Of a DNA stretch of 64,000 nucleotides, positions 41,042 to 49,932 are shown in pieces. The position numbers and the translations under genes were made by a program. The stretch's first letter is position 1, and the number at the start of each line of letters is the position of its first letter. Under the pieces are notes generated by a model. It worked only from the letters and a program-made list of their open reading frames with translations. It was not told where the DNA came from and did no database searches. The stretch is taken from contig NZ_JACHMP010000001.1 in the NCBI RefSeq assembly GCF_014204985.1, forward strand, positions 7,688,001 through 7,752,000, read 5' to 3'. The stretch is from Streptosporangium becharense. GTDB taxonomy: Bacteria > Actinomycetota > Actinomycetes > Streptosporangiales > Streptosporangiaceae.

Positions 41042-41237
41042 ACCCCTTCATACGGGCGGGGGTGTGCAGAGGTTCACGGCCGGCCCCGACCGGCCGGTCC
41101 CGCGGGAGGGTGCCCGCCGACGGGGGCCGGAAGCGCTGAAGCTCACCGGGCAGTCGCCTGCCTTCAGGTGCTCGACCCGTTTGTCATGATCAGAGCATGA
41201 CGGCGGGCGGCTCCTGCCGGCCGGAGAGGAGACCACC

Positions 41238-41558
41238 GTGCGATGCCCCCGCTGCTCACACGAACTCACGGTGTTCGGCGGGCCCTCGCGCCGCCGCCCG
41301 AGAGCCCTGTGGTGGCGGTGCGGCGACTGCGAATGGCTCGGCTGCCAGTGGCTGGGGGCGGATTCCCCGCTGGAGGAACTGATCAGGTACGAGGGCGAGG
41401 AGGCCGTGTGCATGTGGTGCGGTGACGAGGACTTCGCGACGTTCGCCGGGTACCGCCGCACCGTGGTCACGCTGGACGACGGCAGGACGGGGCACCGCGT
41501 CCTCGACGTGTGCCTCGGCTGTGGCCGCGTGGGCAGCTGGTTCGACCCCCTGGAGTAG
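41238..41558 (+). CDS. Zinc-ribbon-like small protein
   Basis: A 106-residue protein from GTG 41238 (GGAGAGGAGA upstream). Four CxxC knuckles are visible: CPRC (3-6), CGDC, CMWC and CLGC, enough for two zinc sites. It is rich in Trp and acidic residues. No known family is recognised; a nucleic-acid or protein-binding role is typical of double zinc ribbons. Confidence 0.7.
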   Translation: MRCPRCSHELTVFGGPSRRRPRALWWRCGDCEWLGCQWLGADSPLEELIRYEGEEAVCMWCGDEDFATFAGYRRTVVTLDDGRTGHRVLDVCLGCGRVGSWFDPLE

Positions 41559-41600
41559 TGGCGGGGTCGCTCGACGCACCGGCCCGCCCGCTCGCAGGGG

Positions 41601-42584
41601 CTACAGCTGACGCAGCACCTGCATGGCCTCTCTTTCGATGCGCGAAAGGTCGTGCAGGATGACGCCGGCTTGCTTGAGATACGCGGCGTCGCCGCTCTCC
41701 CCGGCTTTCTCGATCAGGGTGGCCACGTCCGTCCACATGGTGGCGGCCTCGCCGTACAGTCTGTGGCCGGTGCGGAGGTCGCCGTCGTCGATCAGCCCGG
41801 TGCACTCGCCGAGGAAGTCACGATAGAGGGCACGGAACAGGGCACCGCCGGTGCCGGCCTTCTCCATGAGGAGGGCGGCCTGCGGCAGGTCCCGCTCCGG
41901 CCGCTCCGTGCGGAGCAGCCACCCGGGCACCTGACCGGCGGCTTTCTCGATGCCGCGATGCCCCACGTTCGCGATGGGGGCGGCGAGGAAGGCGTCGGCG
42001 CAGGCTTTGATCGCGGGGACGAGGTGGTCCTGCCAGCGGGGCGGGTGCACCGGCGGGGTGATGGTGAAGGATCGGTTCCTGGCGGTCATCGGGCCGCGTT
42101 CGGCCCTCGCCATGGCCAGGCTGGTGCGGCTGGTGCGCACCGCTCCGCCCTGCTGCCCGGTGTCCACCAGGTAGGCGTGGTCTTCGTCGTAGCCGTACAT
42201 CGCGACGACGTGACCGCCGAAGTGGACCTTGGACTGGAAGTGGTCCAGGTGATAGCTGTCGAGCTGGAGGCCGACCGGCCGGCCGGCGTCGATCTGGGCG
42301 GCCACGTTCTCCCACGCCTTGCGCGGTGAGGTGGTCTCCTCGATCCGTAGTGCCAGCCCCAGCCTGGCAGCCAGATTCCTGGTGAGTTCGAACGGTTTGA
42401 CGCGGCCCCCGAGAAAGGGGAACGCCATGCTCTTGCTGTCCCAGTAGATGAAGGACAGGCCCGCGCCGAGCCCGAACAGCATGGGCTCGGACAGATCGAG
42501 TCCTTCGTGCCGCAGCAGCACCCCCAGCGCCGTCGTCTCGCAGTGACGCATGCCCCTGGTCTCGATGCCCTCCACGATCGTCAT
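41601..42584 (-). CDS. BtrH-like protein (BtrH N-terminal plus DUF4872 domain)
   Basis: A 327-residue protein. RGMRHCETTALGVLLRHEGL holds the probable catalytic Cys15, and VHFGGHVVAMYGYDEDHAYL followed by VDTGQQGG the His and Asp of a papain-like triad. The C-terminal half is the helical DUF4872 region. In butirosin biosynthesis BtrH transfers an acyl group from carrier protein to an aminoglycoside. No carrier protein, sugar or antibiotic gene is near. It could be an acyltransferase or a peptidase of another pathway. Confidence 0.75.
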   Translation of the reverse strand: MTIVEGIETRGMRHCETTALGVLLRHEGLDLSEPMLFGLGAGLSFIYWDSKSMAFPFLGGRVKPFELTRNLAARLGLALRIEETTSPRKAWENVAAQIDAGRPVGLQLDSYHLDHFQSKVHFGGHVVAMYGYDEDHAYLVDTGQQGGAVRTSRTSLAMARAERGPMTARNRSFTITPPVHPPRWQDHLVPAIKACADAFLAAPIANVGHRGIEKAAGQVPGWLLRTERPERDLPQAALLMEKAGTGGALFRALYRDFLGECTGLIDDGDLRTGHRLYGEAATMWTDVATLIEKAGESGDAAYLKQAGVILHDLSRIEREAMQVLRQL

Positions 42585-42816
42585 GCGTCGTTCTCCTCGA
42601 TGACTGGATGATCAGCGTGTGCGGAGCCGCTGCCCGGGCCGGTCGGCATGCCCGGTCTCCGGTGGTCCCCCGTGGCCGGGCACGCACCGTCGTCCGGGAC
42701 GGAGCGGGGTGCCGGAGTGGGCGGCGGCCACCGCGACAGCATGGACTCTCTCACAGGGGGAGAGTCCAGCCGTCTGCCTCTCACCGCGCTGCCGGGTCGT
42801 CCAGTCTCGAAGGGGT

Positions 42817-43263
42817 CTACCCGCCGACCGCGGACCGCCCGGGGGTGATGCGGTCCCACGCGGCTATCGGCAGCATGATGACCGACGCGGGGAACAGGCC
42901 GTGCTCCTCGTGGTCGATGTGATGGCGCAGCCTGCCCAGTGCCTCCAGCACGGCGGGCCAGTCCGGGTTGCGCCGGTCGATCGCGCCGAGCACCCCGTGG
43001 ATGTCGTCGTGCTCGGCGCAGAGCCGGTCGACCTCCTCGGCCAGCGAGCCTTCGGCGCGCAGTTCGGCGAAGAGCCCGCTCTCCTCGGTGGCGGTATGCG
43101 GCGCCAGCCGGGCGAGCAGCTCCTCAAGGAGTGGCGCGGCGACGTCGTACCGGCCCTCGTTGACGGCCCGGCGCAGCGCCCCGGCGCTCTCCTCGATCTC
43201 CTCGTGCTCCCGCGTCAGCTGCCCGATCAGGGGGAACTCCCGGCAACCGCAGTAATTGCACAT
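42817..43263 (-). CDS. Hemerythrin HHE-domain protein
   Basis: A 148-residue four-helix protein starting MCNYCGC, a Cys-rich tip seen in actinobacterial hemerythrin-like proteins. Metal ligands are in LTREHEEIEE, LAPHTATEESGLF, LCAEHDDIHG and HHIDHEEHGLFP. It would bind a di-iron centre for oxygen, NO or redox sensing. It faces away from the methyltransferase gene across 249 bases that contain an IdeR-like inverted repeat. Confidence 0.88.
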   Translation of the reverse strand: MCNYCGCREFPLIGQLTREHEEIEESAGALRRAVNEGRYDVAAPLLEELLARLAPHTATEESGLFAELRAEGSLAEEVDRLCAEHDDIHGVLGAIDRRNPDWPAVLEALGRLRHHIDHEEHGLFPASVIMLPIAAWDRITPGRSAVGG

Positions 43264-43490
43264 GGCATCCCTTACGAATCATGTTTCGTATGTGACGTCA
43301 GGATGCCCGCCGGGGATTTCACCCCGGTAGGGGATGTCGTCGGTGCGGGACAGGGACCTTCGGCCTTCGCCCGGCCGGCGTCCGGACCGGTCCGTGCCCG
43401 TCGTCGCGTCACAAGCTTGTGGCTGACGAACACCGGGACGTTCGACCCCTCGGTCGGGGACCTTCGGCCGCGTCCCCCCGCCGGTCTTGA

Positions 43491-43510
43491 AACTTAGCCT
43501 TGCCTAAGTT
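43491..43510. promoter_or_regulatory. Inverted repeat resembling an iron-regulator (IdeR/DtxR) box
   Basis: AACTTAG (43491-43497) and CTAAGTT (43504-43510) flank CCTTGC. Read on the minus strand it contains TTAGGCAAGGCTAA, close to the actinobacterial iron-box half. It ends 2 bases before the methyltransferase ATG. The iron link is inference. Confidence 0.45.
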
Positions 43511-43512
43511 CG

Positions 43513-44367
43513 ATGCTCCGACCGGAGGTGGTCACAGTGACGGCAGAGGGACGGCAACAGGTACGGGCCGGTGATCCGCTCCCCGGAGCGGGTCTGGACG
43601 CCGAGCGTATGCCGGGACACTGGCTGCTGGCCCGCCTGGGCAAGCGGGTGCTGCGGCCCGGTGGCGTGGAGCTGAGCCGGTGGATGCTCGACGCCCTGCG
43701 CGTCGAGCCTGCCGACCAGGTGGTGGAGCTGGCCCCCGGGCTGGGTGCCACCGCCCGGCTGGCCCTCTCCCGCGGCCCGGCCGGTTACGTCGGCGTCGAC
43801 CGTGACAGCGCCGCCATCGCCACCCTGGCCCGCCTGCCACGGCCCGCGGCCACCCAGGTGCGATGGCACACCGGCGACGCCGCGAGCACCGGACTGCCCG
43901 GCGCGAGCGCGAGCGTGGTGTACGGGGAGGCCATGCTGACCATGCAGCCCGAGCCTGCCAAACGCCGGATCGTCGCCGAGGCGCACCGGTTGCTCGGCCC
44001 CGCCGGCCGGTACGGGATCCACGAGCTGTGCCTGGTGCCCGGCGACCTCGACCCGGTGCTCGCCGAGGAGATCAGGGCGGCGCTGTCCGAGGCGATCCAC
44101 GTCGGCGCCCGCCCGCTGACGGTCCCCCAGTGGCGTGACCTGCTGACCGGGGCGGGCTTCACGGTCACCGCCGAGACCACCACCCCCATGCACCTGCTCG
44201 AACCGCGCCGGCTCATCGCCGACGAGGGCCTGGCGGGAGCGTTGGGGATCATCAGCCGGATGATGCGCGACGCCCCGTCCCGCCGCCGGGCCCTCCGGAT
44301 GCGCGGCGTCTTCCGGCGCTACCGCGCGCATCTGGCCGCGGTCGGCCTGGTCGCCGTCCGCGCCTGA
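43513..44367 (+). CDS. Class I SAM-dependent methyltransferase
   Basis: A 284-residue protein. VVELAPGLGATARLALS is motif I (ELxPGxG), GYVGVDRDSAAIATL motif II, and ASVVYGEAMLTMQ the motif-III/IV region. GPAGRYGIHELCLVP follows. The C-terminus is basic. The ATG lies directly behind an inverted repeat, so translation may be leaderless. It is likely in one operon with the small cupin 52 bases downstream. Methyl acceptor unknown. Confidence 0.88.
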   Translation: MLRPEVVTVTAEGRQQVRAGDPLPGAGLDAERMPGHWLLARLGKRVLRPGGVELSRWMLDALRVEPADQVVELAPGLGATARLALSRGPAGYVGVDRDSAAIATLARLPRPAATQVRWHTGDAASTGLPGASASVVYGEAMLTMQPEPAKRRIVAEAHRLLGPAGRYGIHELCLVPGDLDPVLAEEIRAALSEAIHVGARPLTVPQWRDLLTGAGFTVTAETTTPMHLLEPRRLIADEGLAGALGIISRMMRDAPSRRRALRMRGVFRRYRAHLAAVGLVAVRA

Positions 44368-44419
44368 CCACGAGAGACCCCACCCTCTCAGCGAAACCAT
44401 CAGAACAAGGAGGAGTGAC

Positions 44420-44731
44420 ATGACCGCGACCGTGATCGGCGATCTCACCGCGGAGCTGGAGATCCCCGCCGGCGGCACGCTCAGCCGGGTGCTGTACCGC
44501 GACGACCGCCTGCGCGTGGTCGGCTTCGCCTTCGACACCGGGCAGGAGCTCACCGAACACAGTTCGGCGCTGCCCGTCGTGATCCAGGTGGTCAAGGGCC
44601 GCCTGGAGCTCGAGCTCGGTGCGGACAAGGCCGAAGCGTCCCCGGGGACGTGGATCCACCTGCCGCCCCGGCTGCCGCACACGGTGCGGGCCACCGAGCC
44701 GACCGTCATGCTGCTGACCATGCTGTCCTGA
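44420..44731 (+). CDS. Small cupin protein
   Basis: A 103-residue single-domain cupin: VLYRDDRLRVVGFAFDTGQE, LTEHSSALPVVIQVVKGRLE with one His, and GTWIHLPPRLPHTVRAT with the second-motif His. Metal ligands are partly reduced. GGAGGAG precedes the ATG. It follows the methyltransferase. The stop codon is inside a 13-base tandem repeat. Confidence 0.85.
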   Translation: MTATVIGDLTAELEIPAGGTLSRVLYRDDRLRVVGFAFDTGQELTEHSSALPVVIQVVKGRLELELGADKAEASPGTWIHLPPRLPHTVRATEPTVMLLTMLS

Positions 44732-44760
44732 GCCGCTGTCCTGAGCCGCTGTCCTGAGCC
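44722..44760. repeat. Three perfect 13-base tandem repeats over the cupin stop codon
   Basis: GCTGTCCTGAGCC is repeated at 44722-44734, 44735-44747 and 44748-44760. The cupin stop (TGA 44729-44731) lies in the first copy. Confidence 0.9.
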
Positions 44761-44986
44761 GTCCTGCCCGCTGCTCACCATGGCGCCGGGTCGGTCGCCC
44801 GCGCGGGATCACCCGGCGTCAACCCGCCGATTCCGGTGCCGGTGGCCGGGCCGGCCACCCCGCGCGGGATCACCCGCCGAGGCGGCGGCACAGAAGCCGC
44901 GGCCGGCCGGGATCCGTGGCCGGCGCGTGGGCAGCCGGCCTGCCCATCGCACGGGCCACGCACCCGCCCGTACACCGGTCTCCCGT

Positions 44987-45604
44987 ATGTGGGATATCCT
45001 CTCCGATGTGAGAGAAGCCGAGAAGCTCGCGTCTCCCGCCCCGGGGCCGAGCGCTCTGGAGACCCGGCTGGCCGCCCGCCTGGCGGAGCTGCGGGTGCAG
45101 CGGGGCTGGTCGCTGGACGAGCTGGCCCGGCGCTCGGAGATCAGCCGGTCGACGCTGTCGAGGCTGGAGCGCGGGGAGATCAGTCCGACGGCGGCCCTGC
45201 TGGGCCGCCTGTGCACGGTCTACGAACGGCCGATGTCGCGGCTGCTGGCCGAGGTGGAGGCCGAACCGCCGCAGGTGGTGCGCGCCGGGACGCAGGCGGT
45301 GTGGCGGGATGAGCAGTCGGGGTTCGAACGCAGGTCGGTGTCCCCGCCGCATCCGGCCCTGCGCGGCGAGATCGTCGAAGGGATCCTGCGGCCGGGGGCG
45401 GACATCGCCTACGACGCGCCGCCGGTCGCGGGCCTGGAGCAGCACATCTGGGTGCTGGAGGGGACTCTGGAGGTCACCGTCGACGGCCACCTCCACGAGG
45501 TGGGGGCGGGAGACTGCCTGCGGTTCCGGCTGTGGGGCGGTTCACGGTTCCGTTGCCCGGGCCCCGGGCCGGTGCGCTACGCGTTGCTGGTCGTCCTGCC
45601 CTGA
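44987..45604 (+). CDS. XRE-cupin transcriptional regulator
   Basis: A protein of 205 residues from ATG 44987 (GTG 45008 in frame is possible; neither has a strong ribosome site). The helix-turn-helix is LAELRVQRGWSLDELARRSE and ISRSTLSRLERGEISPT. The C-terminal cupin has AGLEQHIWVLEGTLEVTVDG and GAGDCLRFRLWGG. This SutR/PuuR-like layout senses small metabolites. The acetyltransferase gene 40 bases downstream is the likely target. Confidence 0.88.
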   Translation: MWDILSDVREAEKLASPAPGPSALETRLAARLAELRVQRGWSLDELARRSEISRSTLSRLERGEISPTAALLGRLCTVYERPMSRLLAEVEAEPPQVVRAGTQAVWRDEQSGFERRSVSPPHPALRGEIVEGILRPGADIAYDAPPVAGLEQHIWVLEGTLEVTVDGHLHEVGAGDCLRFRLWGGSRFRCPGPGPVRYALLVVLP

Positions 45605-45644
45605 CACTCCCCCGCCCGGCATTCATCACGGAAGGAAGCACTCC

Positions 45645-46181
45645 GTGCACACCATCGAGCGACTGTCCGCCGAGGAGTTCCCCGGCAGCGTCGACGGCCT
45701 CGCCGAGGTCCTGGTCGACGCCGTCGGCGACGGAGCCTCCGTGGGCTTCCTGGCCCCCTTCGATCACGAGGCCGCCGCCGCCTGGTGGCGCGCGCAGGCA
45801 CCGGCGGTGGCCGACGGCAGCCTCATCGTCTGGGCCTGCCGCGACGGCGGCGGCATCGACGCCACCGTCAGCCTGGCCCTGGCCGGCAAACCCAACGGCC
45901 GGCACCGCGCCGAGGTCGTCAAGCTGATGGTCCGCCGCGGCGCCCGCGGCCGGGGGCTGGCCCGTGCCCTGCTGGCGACCGCCGAAGCGACCGCCGCGGC
46001 GGCCGGGGTCACCCTCCTGCTCCTCGACACCCAGACCGGCAGCACCGCGGAGCGGGTCTACCTCGCCGGCGGCTGGACCCGCTACGGGGTCGTCCCCGAC
46101 TACGCCGCCGCCCCGGACGGTTCCCTGCAGAGCTGTAGTTTCTTCTACAAGCCGCTCACGCCCGTACCGGCCCTCTCCTGA
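45645..46181 (+). CDS. GNAT acetyltransferase
   Basis: A 178-residue protein from GTG 45645 (GGAAGG upstream). VVKLMVRRGARGRGLARALL is the acetyl-CoA loop, TLLLLDTQTGSTAERVYLAG the following strand and helix, and WTRYGVVPDYAAAPDG the C-terminal part. It is read with the XRE-cupin regulator. The substrate may be an amine or antibiotic. Confidence 0.9.
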   Translation: MHTIERLSAEEFPGSVDGLAEVLVDAVGDGASVGFLAPFDHEAAAAWWRAQAPAVADGSLIVWACRDGGGIDATVSLALAGKPNGRHRAEVVKLMVRRGARGRGLARALLATAEATAAAAGVTLLLLDTQTGSTAERVYLAGGWTRYGVVPDYAAAPDGSLQSCSFFYKPLTPVPALS

Positions 46182-46220
46182 GCGCGCGGGCGACGGCACG
46201 CGGGGCCGGGGAGGCGGGGG

Positions 46221-46556
46221 TCAGCGCGGCGCGTCGTGCCCGGGTGCGGTGAAGGGGGCGGCGGAGACGACCGCCGAGACCGGCAGCGGCCCGTAGATGT
46301 GCGGGAACGTCTCGGGCACGTCGACGGCCGTCTCGAAGCGTACGTCCAGGCCGGCCGGGTCGATCACCAGCAGCACCAGGGGGTCGGTGACGTCGCGGTA
46401 GAAGCGTTCCACGACGCCGCACAACTGGTCGTGGTCGGCGCAGGCGTGGATGAAGCCCTCCTCCTCGAGGGTGCGGCCGATGCTGGACATCCGGTATTCG
46501 CCCGCCCGCCGGGCGTCGTCCCAGTCGGCGGCCAGGGCCAGGTGCAGTATGGTCAT
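46221..46556 (-). CDS. DUF952-family protein
   Basis: A 111-residue protein with the family's hallmark EEGFIHACADHDQLCGVVER and FYRDVTDPLVLLVIDP, and the end FPHIYGPLPVSAVV. This ADP-ribosyltransferase-related small fold is of unknown role. It is full length. Confidence 0.9.
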   Translation of the reverse strand: MTILHLALAADWDDARRAGEYRMSSIGRTLEEEGFIHACADHDQLCGVVERFYRDVTDPLVLLVIDPAGLDVRFETAVDVPETFPHIYGPLPVSAVVSAAPFTAPGHDAPR

Positions 46557-46687
46557 GGCCCGTCATGATCGCATGGTGCGGCACCCGTCGCGTGACCACC
46601 GGGCGTCGCCGCCTCGGCGGGGCCCGGCGGACGCGCTCCCCGTCCCCGCGGCGGGAGGTCGCCCCGCGCCGTCCGGTCCGGGGCCGC

Positions 46688-47014
46688 TCAGTGCGCGCCT
46701 CCGGCCAGGTTGAGCACCACGACCCCGCCGATGATCAGGACGATGCCGGCGACCTTGGTCAGGGTGATCGTCTCTCCCAGGAACAGCGCGCCGATCGCGG
46801 CGACGGCCGCGGTGCCCACCCCGGACCAGACGGCGTAGGCGGTGCCGACCTCCATCTGCAGCTTCAGCGCCTGGCCCAGCAGCAGGAACGCCGTGACGTA
46901 CCCGGCGACGACGACGGCCGACCAGCCCTTGTGCGCGAACCCGTCGCTCAGTTTCAGCGAGGTGGTCGCCAGGATCTCCGCGACGATCGCCCCCGCCAGC
47001 ATCAGCCACGCCAT
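46688..47014 (-). CDS. Small multidrug resistance (SMR) exporter
   Basis: A 108-residue protein from ATG 47014 with four membrane helices. AWLMLAGAIVAEILATTSLK carries the essential Glu of helix 1, then GTAYAVWSGVGTAAVAAIG (helix 3) and KVAGIVLIIGGVVVLNLAGG (helix 4). It matches EmrE/QacE-type proton-coupled exporters of lipophilic cations. The single gene presumably acts as a homodimer. Confidence 0.93.
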   Translation of the reverse strand: MAWLMLAGAIVAEILATTSLKLSDGFAHKGWSAVVVAGYVTAFLLLGQALKLQMEVGTAYAVWSGVGTAAVAAIGALFLGETITLTKVAGIVLIIGGVVVLNLAGGAH

Positions 47015-47136
47015 GAACGCTCCCAAACTAGTACATTCACCTCGATTTATTCTTCCAGCCGATCCCCCGCGGCGCGCCGGCCCGCGTTCGGCGCTCCGGT
47101 TGCGAGGGGTGTCGAAAACGTGTTCCACTGAGCCGT

Positions 47137-48099
47137 ATGCCATGGGACGCGCCTCCGCTGCTCGCCGCCCCGGCCGATGTCAGGCCGCGCGTCGAGCGCT
47201 CCGCAGTGACCCGGGTCCACGGCGCGCTGACCTGTTACGAGGTGCAGGCGCGCACCGCGCTGGAGCACACTCACGACGGGTGGGCGGTCAGCCCCTACCG
47301 CGGCTGCGCCCAGGCCTGCCGCTACTGCGCGGTCCGCCGCGGCCACCGCTATCTGGGGCTGGACGCCGAGACCGACTTCGACTCGCGGATCGTGGTGCGC
47401 ACCAACATCGCCCGGCGGCTGCGCGCGGAGCTGACCACGCGCTGGGACGGCGAGCACGTGACCGTGGGCGTGGGCGGCGACTGCTACCAGGGCGCCGAGG
47501 AGATCTACCGGCTGATGCCCGGTGTCGTCACCGCGCTGCGCGAGGCCGGGGCACCGTTCACCGTCCACACCAAGAGCCGGCTGATCCTGCGCGACGCCGA
47601 CCTGCTGGCCGCCACCCCCGGCACCGGAGTGGTGGTGTCGGTGGCCTTCGTCGACGACCGGATCCGGCGTACCGTCGAACCCGGCGCGCACAGTGCCCAG
47701 CGACGCCTGGAACTGGTCGCCGAGCTCAACGAGCGCGGCGTGCCGTGCGGCGTGGCGATGGCGCCGATCCTGCCGCTGCTGACCGACTCCCCCGACCAGC
47801 TGGCCGCGACCGTGCGCCGGATCGCGGACGCCGGCTCGGTCAGCCTCACCCCGCACGTGCTGCGCCTGCCGCCCGGTGCCCGCGAGTGGTACCTGGCCTG
47901 GCTCGGCGAGCACCATCCCGGCCTGGTCGCCCGCTACACCGAGCTGTACGGCCACGGTCCCGACGCCGACCCCGGTTACGTGGGCCGCATCACCGGTCAG
48001 GTCCTGCAACTGGCCGCCCGTTACGGCATGGGCGCCACCCGGCCCGAACAGCCCCTGCCGCTGGCGCTGCCCCGGCAGGCCCAGCTCACCCTGTTGTGA
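47137..48099 (+). CDS. Radical SAM protein (Rv2578c/SplB-related)
   Basis: A 320-residue protein. SPYRGCAQACRYCAVRRGHR contains the CxxxCxxC iron-sulphur motif, then TVGVGGDCYQGAEEIYRLM and FTVHTKSRLILRDADLLA. The closest known group is the widespread actinobacterial Rv2578c-like radical SAM family, related to spore photoproduct lyase. Reaction unknown. It converges on the L,D-transpeptidase across a GC-rich hairpin. Confidence 0.9.
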   Translation: MPWDAPPLLAAPADVRPRVERSAVTRVHGALTCYEVQARTALEHTHDGWAVSPYRGCAQACRYCAVRRGHRYLGLDAETDFDSRIVVRTNIARRLRAELTTRWDGEHVTVGVGGDCYQGAEEIYRLMPGVVTALREAGAPFTVHTKSRLILRDADLLAATPGTGVVVSVAFVDDRIRRTVEPGAHSAQRRLELVAELNERGVPCGVAMAPILPLLTDSPDQLAATVRRIADAGSVSLTPHVLRLPPGAREWYLAWLGEHHPGLVARYTELYGHGPDADPGYVGRITGQVLQLAARYGMGATRPEQPLPLALPRQAQLTLL

Positions 48100-48296
48100 T
48101 CCGCCGTCGGCCCGCGGCCGACCACGAGCCGATCGGCCTTCGAGGAGGATCGGTCCGAACTTCGGCGCTACCGCGCACGGCGATGCGGCCGCCGTCCGCC
48201 AGGGGCGTCCGCATGCGGGCCGGCCCGGCGAACCTCCCCGGGGCCCGCACCGACCACAGCGCGGGCCCGATCCCGCGGACCGTCCCGCACGGCACG

Positions 48297-48325
48297 GGGG
48301 GGCGGGCCGCACCGGCCCGCCCCCC
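48297..48325. terminator. Bidirectional GC-rich terminator
   Basis: A 13-base-pair perfect stem (GGGGGGCGGGCCG with CGGCCCGCCCCCC, loop of three) lies between the converging radical SAM and L,D-transpeptidase genes. The rest of 48100-48353 holds no gene. Confidence 0.75.
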
Positions 48326-48353
48326 GTCTGTCCCTGCCTCGGCGCCGCGGCGC

Positions 48354-49547
48354 TCAGGCCAGTGCGCTGCCCTTCTTCCACTGGCTGAACGACAGCTCCC
48401 AGTAGCTCCAGCCGTTGTTCCACTCGATCTTCCGGTCGGTGCCGGTGATCTTGATGACGTCACCGCGCTGGACCTGCTCGTAGAACCACTTGGCCTGGTC
48501 GGGCCGGGCGTTGATGCACCCGTGGCTGACGTTCTGGCGGCCCTGTGCCCAGACGTTGTTGAGCGCGTGGACGTACTCGCCGCTGTTGGAGAAGCGGACC
48601 GCATGGTTGATCATGAGGTCGTAGTAGCCGGGGTCGCCCTTCTTACGCCCCGGGGAGATCATGCGCTCGGGGTTGGCCTTGCCCATCGCCAGGTGGATGC
48701 CGCTGGTGGTGGTGTACTCGCGGGTGCTGGCGTTGCCCGCGCTGATGAGCATGGTCTGCACGACCTTGCCGTCGCGCTTGACGATCATCTTGTGCTTGCG
48801 GGTGTCGACCGTGGAGATCTGCGCCGCGCCGATCCGCAGGACCTTGGTGATGTCCTTGACCCCGTACATGTCCTTGCCGCCCTGCACGCCCTTGAGGCGG
48901 GCGGTGAAGACCACCTTCTGGTGCGGCTGCCAGAACTTCGCGGTCCGGTAGATGACGGTGGTGTCGTTCACCCACCGCCACGCCCCCTGGTGGGGCTTGT
49001 CCGACTTGACCTGCAGTGACTTCTCCACTGCGGCCTTGTTGGTGATCTGCTGGTTGAAGGTGACGATGATCGGCGCCCCCACGCCGATCTTCTCCCCCTT
49101 GACGGCCGGGGTGACGTCGGCGACCTCCAGCTCGCGCTTGGGCTTGAGCGTGCTGAAGGACGCCTCGGCGGTCGTGCCGTCGACCGCGCGCGCCGCCACG
49201 GTGTAAGCGCTGGCGGGCATCATCGGGACCGACGAGGTCCACCGGGTGCGCTCGGCGTCGAAGTCACCCTCCAGCACGTGGTCGCCGCTCTTGACGACGA
49301 CCTCCTCCAGGGCACCGCCGGTCGCGGTCACCACGACCTTCTTGTCCGGCCGCACGGTCGTGCTGCCCTCGGCGGGGCTGATCTTGATCGCTGCGGCGGT
49401 CGGTGCACCGGAGGTGGTCGCCTCCGAGCCGGCGGGGGAGCCGGCCGCGGGCACGCGTTCGGGCCCTCCCGAGCAGGACACGGTCAACACGGCGACGGTC
49501 GCTACGGCCAGACCGGCCAGCGGTGTCCTGAAAGCTCGGCGCTCCAT
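48354..49547 (-). CDS. L,D-transpeptidase lipoprotein
   Basis: A 397-residue lipoprotein from ATG 49547: lipobox LTVSC (Cys25), Ser/Ala linker, two Ig-like domains (about 50-240) and a YkuD catalytic domain with ISTVDTRKHKMIVKRDGKVV at its start and the active-site motif VSHGCINARP. This is the Ldt architecture of mycobacteria and other actinomycetes, which makes 3-3 cross-links in peptidoglycan. It acts outside the membrane. The long upstream open frame to 49763 lacks coding character. Confidence 0.94.
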   Translation of the reverse strand: MERRAFRTPLAGLAVATVAVLTVSCSGGPERVPAAGSPAGSEATTSGAPTAAAIKISPAEGSTTVRPDKKVVVTATGGALEEVVVKSGDHVLEGDFDAERTRWTSSVPMMPASAYTVAARAVDGTTAEASFSTLKPKRELEVADVTPAVKGEKIGVGAPIIVTFNQQITNKAAVEKSLQVKSDKPHQGAWRWVNDTTVIYRTAKFWQPHQKVVFTARLKGVQGGKDMYGVKDITKVLRIGAAQISTVDTRKHKMIVKRDGKVVQTMLISAGNASTREYTTTSGIHLAMGKANPERMISPGRKKGDPGYYDLMINHAVRFSNSGEYVHALNNVWAQGRQNVSHGCINARPDQAKWFYEQVQRGDVIKITGTDRKIEWNNGWSYWELSFSQWKKGSALA

Positions 49548-49929
49548 GGTCAGCAATCTCTCTCCCCCATTGCAGCAAACTGCATATAAAACACTAATGG
49601 GAGATGCATGATGACTGCACATGGTTGCGCCCGGTTCGATAACGTTTGGGTCTCTTCTTAAAGCCGATAACATGCCGCCCCCAGGCTGGGGGTAGACCAC
49701 CGCGTCACCCCCCGGTTTCGAGGGTGAGGAGGACGACCGCCACCGGGTCGTCGTCCCCGGCACGCGGCGCAGGGGCGCGGGTCTCCCGATTCGGAGGCGT
49801 CGGCCGAGCGGTGCGACGCGGGGCTCACAGGCGGTCGCCCGCCGTCCCTCCGGCCCGCGCCGGTCCCTTCCACCGTCGTCCCTGGTAGCGGGATAGGGTG
49901 GGTTCTCGCTCTCGAAACGGAAGCTCTGG
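49548..49929. other. Divergent intergenic region
   Basis: About 380 bases between the L,D-transpeptidase (minus) and the phosphatase operon (plus). The part near 49575-49670 is AT-rich and includes CTGCATATAAAACAC and a GCAG/CTGC inverted pair, the likely transpeptidase promoter. No gene is seen. Confidence 0.45.
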
Positions 49930-49932
49930 GTG

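Noticed and set aside
41601..42584. Biosynthetic gene cluster for an aminoglycoside around the BtrH-like gene
   Set aside because: No carrier protein, sugar, aminotransferase or tailoring genes are nearby.
46842..49019. 725-residue plus-strand open frame
   Set aside because: Overlaps the SMR, radical SAM and L,D-transpeptidase genes in other frames; low-complexity translation.
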